Of a DNA stretch of 55,105 bases, positions 1 through 6,591 are shown piece by piece. Origin of the DNA: Actinomycetes bacterium (lineage in GTDB: Bacteria > Actinomycetota > Coriobacteriia > Anaerosomatales > Anaerosomataceae). Both the position numbers and the translations under genes were made by a program. Under the pieces are notes generated by a model. That model had not been told where the DNA came from and did no database searches. It saw nothing but the letters and a program-made list of their open reading frames with translations. The DNA is taken from the NCBI GenBank assembly GCA_022839745.1, contig JALHJB010000017.1, positions 1 to 55,105 of the forward strand, read 5' to 3'. Position 1 is the first letter of the stretch, and each line of letters begins with the position of its first letter.

Positions 1-1
1 G

Positions 2-994
2 GGCCCTTCAAACCAATTCTCATATCACGTGGCTCTTGCTGTCGCTGAAGCTCCGGGAACCGCTTATAATCCTTTGTTCATCTATGGGGGCGCTGGTCTC
101 GGTAAGACACACCTTCTCCAAGCGATCGCCTCTTACGTCCGCTCAAGCTATCCCCACCTTCGGGTCAAATACGTTACCAGCGAGCAGTTCACAAACGACT
201 TCATCAAATCGATCGGTGACCGTGATAAGAACCGTACCGAAGGCTTCCGTCGCGCGTATCGGGAGAACGACGTGCTGCTTATCGATGATATCCAATTCAT
301 CCAGGGTAAGGAGACCACGCAGACTGAGTTCTTCCATACATTCAATACGCTCCGTGAGGCAGGCAAACAGATCGTTATGACCTCTGATCGGCCACCCGCG
401 GAGATCGGCAACATCGAAGAACGCCTGCGTACCAGGTTCGGGTGGGGGTTGATCGCGGATATACAGCCACCGGATCTTGAGACGCGTATCGCAATCCTTC
501 GGCGGAAGGCCGATATGGCTCGTCTTGCCGCCCCTGATGACGTTCTGGCTTTCATCGCTGAGCGGCTTTCAAGCAACATCCGTGAGCTTGAAGGAGCCCT
601 AGTGCGCGTCTCTGCTTACAGTTCTGTGTCACAACGTCCTATCGACCTCACCCTCGCTGAAAGCGTGTTGAAAGACACTTTCCCTGAGCGCTCCGTCAAA
701 CCTATCTCTATCTCTACAATCCAGCAGGAGGTCTGTAAGTTCTATCAGATATCCCGGGCCGATCTTGTTGGAGACAAGCGTTCTCAAGCGATCGCATTTC
801 CCCGTCAGGTCGCGATGTACCTTTGCAGAGAACTCACGGATTACTCCCTTCCAAAGATCGGTGGTGAGTTTGGAGGCCGTGACCACACGACCGTCATGTA
901 TGCCAACAGTAAGATCCAGCGCCTCATCAATGAGCAGCGCGATGTCTACAATCAGATACAAACGCTCACGAATCTAGTGCGTCAAAGGAACTAA
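2..994 (+). CDS. dnaA: DnaA replication initiator, 5'-truncated by the window edge
   Basis: DnaA binds DnaA boxes at oriC, melts the origin and helps load the replicative helicase. The reading frame is open from base 2, so the N-terminal domains I and II lie outside the window. What remains is the AAA+ domain III and DNA-binding domain IV. Visible motifs are Walker A GGAGLGKTH, Walker B LLIDDIQF, sensor-1 MTSDRPP, and the helix-turn-helix signature GGRDHTTVMYA near the C terminus. The GTG at 29 is inside the AAA+ domain and is not the real start. The gene is followed by the box-rich origin and dnaN. Base composition is lower in GC than the genes after 4 kb (31 of 60 bases at 241-300, counted by hand). 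Confidence 0.97.
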   Translation, partial: GPSNQFSYHVALAVAEAPGTAYNPLFIYGGAGLGKTHLLQAIASYVRSSYPHLRVKYVTSEQFTNDFIKSIGDRDKNRTEGFRRAYRENDVLLIDDIQFIQGKETTQTEFFHTFNTLREAGKQIVMTSDRPPAEIGNIEERLRTRFGWGLIADIQPPDLETRIAILRRKADMARLAAPDDVLAFIAERLSSNIRELEGALVRVSAYSSVSQRPIDLTLAESVLKDTFPERSVKPISISTIQQEVCKFYQISRADLVGDKRSQAIAFPRQVAMYLCRELTDYSLPKIGGEFGGRDHTTVMYANSKIQRLINEQRDVYNQIQTLTNLVRQRN

Positions 995-1227
995 CAAATC
1001 CGGTGTATAGCGTGTTGAGAAGCGTGTGGAACGAATGATTCATCTGTGGAGAAAGCAGGGCGCTTGTTGATATGTGGATGGATGGGAGCATTCTCCACAC
1101 AGAGGTTCCACAGGGTGGATACATGTGGTGAACAGGGAGAATATCCTCATTCCACACCATCCACACCCCCTATTACTACTGCTACTGTGATTGATTAGAT
1201 AGAAGACCTTAGGAGAAAGGGCACGGT
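995..1227. other. Chromosomal origin (oriC) between dnaA and dnaN
   Basis: This 233-bp gap carries a cluster of DnaA-box-like 9-mers. TTCTCCACA occurs at 1091-1099 and in inverted form at 1045-1053. CCATCCACA is at 1157-1165 with an inverted copy at 1073-1081, and TTCACCACA is inverted at 1124-1132. Partial copies with TTCCACA lie near 1106-1112 and 1150-1156. The position between dnaA and dnaN is the usual origin site in Gram-positive bacteria. The boxes differ from the textbook TTATCCACA at the third or fourth base, so the lineage probably uses a slightly shifted consensus. An AGGAGA ribosome-binding site for dnaN closes the region. Confidence 0.85.
1157..1187 (+). promoter_or_regulatory. 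Origin unwinding module: DnaA box, C-run and DnaA-trio tract
   Basis: A DnaA box CCATCCACA (1157-1165) runs directly into a C-rich run ending at 1170, and then into TATTACTACTGCTACTG (1171-1187). Read on the complementary strand this is TAG/CAG/TAA-type triplets. The order box, GC-rich spacer, triplet repeat matches the basal unwinding element described for Bacillus subtilis, where DnaA-trios guide DnaA onto single strands. The following bases up to about 1202 are AT-richer. The assignment rests on pattern only. Confidence 0.7.
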
Positions 1228-2328
1228 ATGAAGATCTCGATCGCACGAGGTGAACTGCTCGATGCACTGTCTACCGTGTCGCGAGGACTCTCATCGAGGA
1301 CCACTCTTCCCATCCTCTCAGGAATACATGTCTCAACGACGTCAGCTTCCGTGGTCTTTCAAGCCACAGACCTCGAAGTCTCTATCAAGACATCGTGTCA
1401 GGCCCGTGTCGATGAATCAGGACAGTCGGTCCTTCCGGGAAAACTCCTCACTGACATCGTCCGAAGTCTTCCGGAGGCCGGAATCACGATAGAGACCACC
1501 GGTGCAGGAAGCGCGAAGATCACGTGCGGGCAGTCGGTCTTCACGATGAGGACCCTGTCTCCGGAGGATTACCCGAAGTTCCCCGAGATCTCAGCTGAAG
1601 AAACCGTCTCTCTGCCAACAGAGCAGTTCTCACACATCGTCCACCAGGTGTCGCGTTCTGTCAGCCGTGATGAGACCAGGCCTATCCTCACCGGGATCCT
1701 TGTGGTCGTGGATCAAAACACGCTGAGGATGGTCGCCACAGATTCATATCGGTTGTGTGTGAAGGAGGTTGTTGTCTCCGGATTGAGCGGCGGTATCGAG
1801 CTCGTGGTTCCAGGTAAAGCGATAGAGGACGTGGCAAAGCTCGTAGGCTCCTCAGAATCAGTATCACTCGGTGTCTCTGAGAACCAGGTCGTCTTCACGT
1901 TTGGAAACACGACGTTCATCTCACGGCGTATCGAGGGGACGTTCCCAAACTATCGCCAGCTTCTTCCTAAGGAGTATGTCACCAGAGTCGTGATCGATAG
2001 GGTAGAGCTCCTGGAGGCCGTGAAAAGGGTCTCACTGATGGCACAACATAACTCACCAATAAGGTTGTCGGTGAACACGGCAGAACACACCCTTCGGCTC
2101 TCAGCCGCAGCACAGGATATCGGTGAGGCAAACGAAGATATCCAGGCGGTACCGGAGGGAGAGGACGTGGAGATAGCTTTCAGCCACGCGTACCTTCTCG
2201 ACGGTGTGGCGGTTGCGGAGGGTGACACCATTGCGCTTGAGGTGACGAGCCCCTTGAAGCCAGGAGTGATCAAGAATGTCGAGGGGGACGATTTTGCATA
2301 TCTCCTCATGCCCGTTCGCATCGGGTAG
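1228..2328 (+). CDS. dnaN: DNA polymerase III beta subunit (sliding clamp)
   Basis: The beta clamp forms a ring that tethers DNA polymerase III and many repair proteins to DNA. The 366-residue product has the usual length and three-domain layout. It opens with MKISIARGELLDAL, contains the ATDLEVSI stretch typical of domain I, and ends with FAYLLMPVRIG, close to the canonical clamp C terminus MPMRL. The start ATG is preceded by AGGAGA at suitable spacing. It sits between oriC and recF, as in most bacteria. Composition is intermediate (34 of 60 GC at 1261-1320, counted by hand), below the later genes. Confidence 0.97.
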   Translation: MKISIARGELLDALSTVSRGLSSRTTLPILSGIHVSTTSASVVFQATDLEVSIKTSCQARVDESGQSVLPGKLLTDIVRSLPEAGITIETTGAGSAKITCGQSVFTMRTLSPEDYPKFPEISAEETVSLPTEQFSHIVHQVSRSVSRDETRPILTGILVVVDQNTLRMVATDSYRLCVKEVVVSGLSGGIELVVPGKAIEDVAKLVGSSESVSLGVSENQVVFTFGNTTFISRRIEGTFPNYRQLLPKEYVTRVVIDRVELLEAVKRVSLMAQHNSPIRLSVNTAEHTLRLSAAAQDIGEANEDIQAVPEGEDVEIAFSHAYLLDGVAVAEGDTIALEVTSPLKPGVIKNVEGDDFAYLLMPVRIG

Positions 2329-2344
2329 AGGCTGAAAGTAACGC

Positions 2345-3448
2345 GTGCATATCACCAGGATCAACCTCACCAACTACCGGAATATCAGATCATGGGTAGT
2401 GGAACCGCATCGGTCCCTAACCGTTTTCCTGGGACCCAACGCGGCTGGTAAGACAAACACCATTGAGGCTATACAGGTCGCGTGCACAGGGACATCGTTT
2501 CGCAAACCCGCATGGAGTGAACTGGTTCAATGGGGGGAACCAGCTTCCCAGATCACGGTGGAGGCCGACGGGGAGACACCCGGAGTATCGACAACGCTCG
2601 TCGTGGGTGTAGACGGTCAACGGGTATGGAAGCTCAATGGTGTGAAGAAGAGATCGGCTGCCGCCGCGACACGTTTCGTCCCGGTCGTCGTATTCACTCC
2701 AGACGACCTCGCGATGGTCAAAGGTCCCGCCGAGCAGAGGAGATCCAATCTCGATGCCCTCGGTGAGCAGCTCTCACCCGTGTACGGGGCCCTTAGACGC
2801 GACTACATGCGGGTCGTCAGGCAACGTAACGCGCTCCTTCGTGAAGAAGCGACACCTACCGAGCTTGAACCTTGGGACGTACAGGTGATCACCCTCGGCG
2901 CGAGGCTCCATACACACAGAAGGCGTCTTCTTAGCAGGGTGGCGGGGTATCTCACCCCCACATACCACGAGCTCTCCAAAGGGGAGTCACTCGGTATCCG
3001 TATGGTCGATCGTTGTGGTGTGGGTGAGACGCCGATTGACAAGGAAGTCTCGAATGATGTTGTCGTCGAGAGGTTGAGGCGGGAGCTCGCTAGGAGAATG
3101 AGCGATGAACACCTCCGAAAGGTGACGCTCGTTGGGCCGCACCGGGACGATATAGAGTTCACGATCAATGGAGCTGAAGCCAGACCCTTTGCGAGTCAGG
3201 GCCAACAACGAACGATCGCGCTGGCGTGGAAGCTTGCCGAGGTCCGTGTGGTGAACACCGTGCTTATGAAAACACCGGTTCTGCTCCTGGATGACGTGAT
3301 GTCCGAATTGGATCAAGATCGCAGAGCTGCTCTCACGGGACTCATCCAACAAGATATTCAAACGTTCGTGACGACCACCAACACCGGGTACTTCGACCCA
3401 GAGTTGCTGGATCAGGCAACCGTCCTGAAGGTGGGGTTGGGCTCATGA
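2345..3448 (+). CDS. recF: RecF recombination and repair ATPase
   Basis: RecF is an SMC-like ATPase that acts with RecO and RecR to load RecA at gaps in replicating DNA. The 367-residue protein shows Walker A GPNAAGKTNTIEA near residue 30, the ABC-type signature ASQGQQRT, and Walker B VLLLDDVMSELD near the C terminus. The start is GTG, 16 bases after the dnaN stop; the ribosome-binding site is weak, so translation may depend on readthrough from dnaN. Its last codons overlap the start of dciA by four bases (ATGA), which suggests translational coupling. Confidence 0.96.
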   Translation: MHITRINLTNYRNIRSWVVEPHRSLTVFLGPNAAGKTNTIEAIQVACTGTSFRKPAWSELVQWGEPASQITVEADGETPGVSTTLVVGVDGQRVWKLNGVKKRSAAAATRFVPVVVFTPDDLAMVKGPAEQRRSNLDALGEQLSPVYGALRRDYMRVVRQRNALLREEATPTELEPWDVQVITLGARLHTHRRRLLSRVAGYLTPTYHELSKGESLGIRMVDRCGVGETPIDKEVSNDVVVERLRRELARRMSDEHLRKVTLVGPHRDDIEFTINGAEARPFASQGQQRTIALAWKLAEVRVVNTVLMKTPVLLLDDVMSELDQDRRAALTGLIQQDIQTFVTTTNTGYFDPELLDQATVLKVGLGS

Positions 3449-3969
3449 GCCCGAGGGCGAAGAGAAGCCAGAGCATCGGTGAAGCTGCCGAGGCGGCACT
3501 CCGCAGGATCGACAAGACAGGCAAGCGACACAACGCACGAGTGGTGGGAGTGTGGAGTGGTGTGGTGGGGCCTGATATAGCCCGGCACACGAAAGGCTTT
3601 GCCTTCCACGAGAACAGCGAACTGGTGGTGTTCGTCGACTCCGCGGTATGGGCGAACGAGCTGTCCTTGATGGCGAACGACCTTACCGAAAGGATAAACA
3701 CACACATCGGAGAGGATGTGGTGAGGTCGCTGCGCTTCACTGTGTCGAGAGCGGTGGCGGTGGAACGTGCATGGGAGGCCACGATCGCACATGCGGACGA
3801 AACGTATGAACCGGAGCCCATCGAACCGGAGGCGCTCAGCGAGGTAGAGGTCGCACAAGCACAGCACGTGGCGGCGGCGATCGAGGACAGTGAACTGCGA
3901 GAGATCGCGCTACGGGTCATGATGAAGGACCTCGCATTGAAGAAAGGGACCCGCGGCAAGAAGGTATGA
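3445..3969 (+). CDS. dciA: DciA-type (DUF721) helicase-loading protein
   Basis: This 174-residue protein has a DUF721/DciA domain over roughly residues 15-105, with the motif GVVGPDIARHTKGFAFHENS and a following LVVFVDSAVWANELSLM stretch. DciA is known to promote loading of the replicative helicase in bacteria that lack DnaC or DnaI. The position after recF and before gyrB is standard in Actinobacteria. The last third is acidic and helical and is less conserved in the family. The ATG overlaps the recF stop. No helicase gene lies in the window. Confidence 0.88.
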   Translation: MSPRAKRSQSIGEAAEAALRRIDKTGKRHNARVVGVWSGVVGPDIARHTKGFAFHENSELVVFVDSAVWANELSLMANDLTERINTHIGEDVVRSLRFTVSRAVAVERAWEATIAHADETYEPEPIEPEALSEVEVAQAQHVAAAIEDSELREIALRVMMKDLALKKGTRGKKV

Positions 3970-3984
3970 GGGGAACGTGTAGAT

Positions 3985-3998
3985 GGCCCCAGCGGGCC
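3985..3998 (+). terminator. Short GC hairpin after dciA
   Basis: GGCCC-CAGC-GGGCC forms a perfect 5-bp stem 16 bases after the dciA stop. There is no T-run after it, so it is at best a weak or factor-dependent terminator separating the recF-dciA transcript from gyrB. Confidence 0.35.
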
Positions 3999-4007
3999 GG
4001 TAGAAAC

Positions 4008-4025
4008 TACCACTTGTGGTATACT
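4008..4025 (+). promoter_or_regulatory. gyrB promoter with a palindromic operator over the -10
   Basis: TGG followed by TATACT (4020-4025) is an extended -10 element. The perfect inverted repeat TACCAC-TT-GTGGTA (4008-4021) overlaps its upstream edge. No good -35 is visible, as is common for extended -10 promoters. Transcription would start near 4032 and give a leader of about 75 bases before the gyrB GTG. The palindrome could bind a repressor or sense supercoiling; that is inference. Confidence 0.55.
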
Positions 4026-4108
4026 TGACCAGGGCGAATGACTATATGTCGTGGTCGGTTCGATCCCTTCGCCCAGGCACCCGGCACGCATCAAACAGAG
4101 GAGCGAGA

Positions 4109-6016
4109 GTGCCCGAAAGCACATACTCAGGAAAAGACATCCAGGTCCTCGAAGGACTTGAAGCCGTTCGCAAACGACCCGGAATGTATATCGGGTCTAC
4201 CGGCCCAAAAGGACTCCACCATCTGGTGTATGAGATCGTTGACAACTCCGTGGACGAGGCTCTTGCCGGATGCTGCAATAGCATCGAGATCACGATCCAC
4301 CAAGACAACTCGGTCACCGTCACCGACAACGGCCGGGGCATCCCTGTCGACAACGTGCCGAAGTATCGGAAACCCGGTGTAGAGGTCGCCCTGACCATCC
4401 TGCACGCCGGTGGTAAGTTCGGCGGTAGTGGTTATAAGGTCTCGGGTGGACTTCATGGAGTCGGCGTGAGCGTGGTCAACGCTCTTTCAAAGAGACTTGA
4501 GGTCGAGGTCAAACGCGACGGCAAGATCTGGGGGATGGCGTTCGAACGCGGCAAGACGGTCTCGCAGTTGACAGCGATCGGCAAGGCGAAGTCGACGGGA
4601 ACCAAGATCCGCTTCTGGCCCGACCCTGAGATCTTTGAGACCACGGAGTTCTCCTGGGACGTCATCGCGTCACATATGCGCGAAACGGCGTTTCTGAACA
4701 AGAACCTGAAGATCACGCTGACCGATGAGCGCGAGCTCGAACCCCGTGTCGAGGAGTTCCGGTACGCCGGCGGTATCGTCGACTTCGTGAAGTACTTGAA
4801 CGAGAAGCGCGAGACGATCCACGCGAGACCGATCTACATCGAGGCCGAGGGTGCGGAGGGTCTGGTCGAAGTCGCACTCGGTTGGAACACCGGCTATTCA
4901 GAGACGGTGCTCGCCTTCGCGAACAATATCAACACCCACGAGGGAGGAACACACCTCGATGGTTTCAAGAACGCGCTGACGCGTACGATCAACGACTACG
5001 CCCGCCGCCAGGGAATCCTCAAGGAGAAGGACGACAATCTCTCCGGCGAGGACATCCGGGAAGGCCTTGTGGCTGTCATTTCAGTGAAGCTTCGCGAGCC
5101 ACAGTTCGAGGGGCAGACCAAAACCAAGCTCGGCAACACGGAGATACGCTCGTTCGTTCAATCGGCAATCACCACAGGACTCGCGGAGTTCCTTGAGGAG
5201 CATCCGAAGGCAGCGAGGGCGATCATCACGAAATCGACCCAGGCGGCCAAGGCGCGCATGGCTGCGCGCAAGGCCCGGGAGTTGACACGCCGCAAAGGCC
5301 TTCTCGATAGCTCGACTCTGCCAGGCAAACTGGCAGACTGCTCGATACGGGAGGCCGCTCTTACTGAGATCTACCTTGTCGAGGGCGATTCGGCCGGCGG
5401 TTCGGCGAAGCAGGCACGAGACCGCAGCTTCCAGGCGATCCTCCCGCTCCGCGGCAAGATCCTGAACGTTGAGAAGGCGGGAATCACTCGTGCGCTGTCG
5501 TCGCTCGAGATCCAGGCTATGATCACCGCGTTCGGCACCGGTGTTTCCGAGGAGTTCAATCTCGACAACGCCCGGTACCACAAGATCATCATCATGACCG
5601 ACGCCGACGTTGACGGCGCACACATCCGCTGCTTGCTCCTTACGTTCTTCTATCGGTTCATGCGCCCGATGATAGACGCCGGTTATGTCTATATCGCGCA
5701 GCCTCCGCTGTACAAGATCACCTACGGCAAGAAGCACGACTATGCATACACAGACAGACAGCTCCAGCAGTTCCTGGCCGCGCTGCCTGAGACCACCAAG
5801 TACAACCTCCAGCGCTACAAGGGTCTTGGTGAGATGAACCCCGAGCAGTTGTGGGAGACCACGATGGACCCAGCCAATCGGACGCTCCTCCAGGTGAGCC
5901 TGGACGACGCTCTTGCGGCTGAAGAGGCCATCGTTGACCTCATGGGTGACCAGGTCGAGCCCCGTAAGAAGTTCATCCAGCGGCACGCGAAGAGCGTCCG
6001 CTTCCTGGACGTGTAA
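4109..6016 (+). CDS. gyrB: DNA gyrase subunit B
   Basis: GyrB supplies the ATPase that drives negative supercoiling by the GyrA2B2 complex. The GHKL ATPase motifs EIVDNSVDEALAG, DNGRGIPVD and GGLHGVG occur in the first 140 residues. The TOPRIM domain shows LVEGDSAGGSAKQARDR, PLRGKILNVEKA and DADVDGAHI, and the C terminus has the conserved QRYKGLGEMNPEQLW. The open frame begins at 4016, but the GTG at 4109 is preferred: it has an AGAGGAG ribosome-binding site, lies after the promoter, and gives the family-typical start VPESTYSGKDIQVLEGLEAV. Product 635 residues. Confidence 0.97.
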   Translation: MPESTYSGKDIQVLEGLEAVRKRPGMYIGSTGPKGLHHLVYEIVDNSVDEALAGCCNSIEITIHQDNSVTVTDNGRGIPVDNVPKYRKPGVEVALTILHAGGKFGGSGYKVSGGLHGVGVSVVNALSKRLEVEVKRDGKIWGMAFERGKTVSQLTAIGKAKSTGTKIRFWPDPEIFETTEFSWDVIASHMRETAFLNKNLKITLTDERELEPRVEEFRYAGGIVDFVKYLNEKRETIHARPIYIEAEGAEGLVEVALGWNTGYSETVLAFANNINTHEGGTHLDGFKNALTRTINDYARRQGILKEKDDNLSGEDIREGLVAVISVKLREPQFEGQTKTKLGNTEIRSFVQSAITTGLAEFLEEHPKAARAIITKSTQAAKARMAARKARELTRRKGLLDSSTLPGKLADCSIREAALTEIYLVEGDSAGGSAKQARDRSFQAILPLRGKILNVEKAGITRALSSLEIQAMITAFGTGVSEEFNLDNARYHKIIIMTDADVDGAHIRCLLLTFFYRFMRPMIDAGYVYIAQPPLYKITYGKKHDYAYTDRQLQQFLAALPETTKYNLQRYKGLGEMNPEQLWETTMDPANRTLLQVSLDDALAAEEAIVDLMGDQVEPRKKFIQRHAKSVRFLDV

Positions 6017-6041
6017 CGCGTGACCCGGACGGAGACGCGCG

Positions 6042-6575
6042 ATGACGCCGGACGACAGGCAGGCACCGCGATTCGAGCCTCCTCCCTGGGAGGTAGAAGC
6101 GTTCGAGCGGTTCCGGTCGGAGCGCGCGCGGGCGCGAGCAGCCGCAGAGCTCGAGGACGCGTTTCGGCAGGTGAAAGCGCCACCACAGACGCCGGCGGCC
6201 GCGATCACCGCCGATGGAGGAGATCAGTCGAGCCTTGCAGGGGAGTCATCCCCACCACCCTCAGAGGCCGTGTATGGGGAGACGCCGGGGGGCGGCCCGG
6301 TTCCAGAGGCCAGGATCGATGCGATGCTCGCCGAGCTGAGGGCCCAGGAGACACCCGGCCCGCGAGCGAGTCAGACCCTAGTGTACGGCTCAGCGGCGTT
6401 CCTTGGGACCCTGGGTGTGTTCATGGTTGTCTTCGCGATCACGATGTACTCCAGGGCGAACCCTTCAGGCGGTCCGGCGATGATGCTGGCGGCGATGACA
6501 TCGCTCATCATGCTCCTTGCTGCCGCGGGCTGTATAGCAGGGGCCGTAGTGTTGTACCGCAAGCATCATCAGTGA
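6042..6575 (+). CDS. Small membrane protein between gyrB and gyrA, function unknown
   Basis: I do not recognise this 177-residue protein. The first 110 residues are soluble, rich in Arg, Ala, Glu and Pro, and probably partly disordered. Two hydrophobic segments follow, TLVYGSAAFLGTLGVFMVVF and a second near AAMTSLIMLLAAAGCIAGAV, then a short basic tail YRKHHQ. A GGAG element precedes the ATG. The gene lies 25 bases after gyrB and 16 before gyrA, so it is almost certainly co-transcribed with both. Unrelated small membrane proteins occupy nearby positions at other actinobacterial gyrase loci. Confidence 0.8.
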   Translation: MTPDDRQAPRFEPPPWEVEAFERFRSERARARAAAELEDAFRQVKAPPQTPAAAITADGGDQSSLAGESSPPPSEAVYGETPGGGPVPEARIDAMLAELRAQETPGPRASQTLVYGSAAFLGTLGVFMVVFAITMYSRANPSGGPAMMLAAMTSLIMLLAAAGCIAGAVVLYRKHHQ

Positions 6576-6591
6576 TGAGGAGTGACACCAG

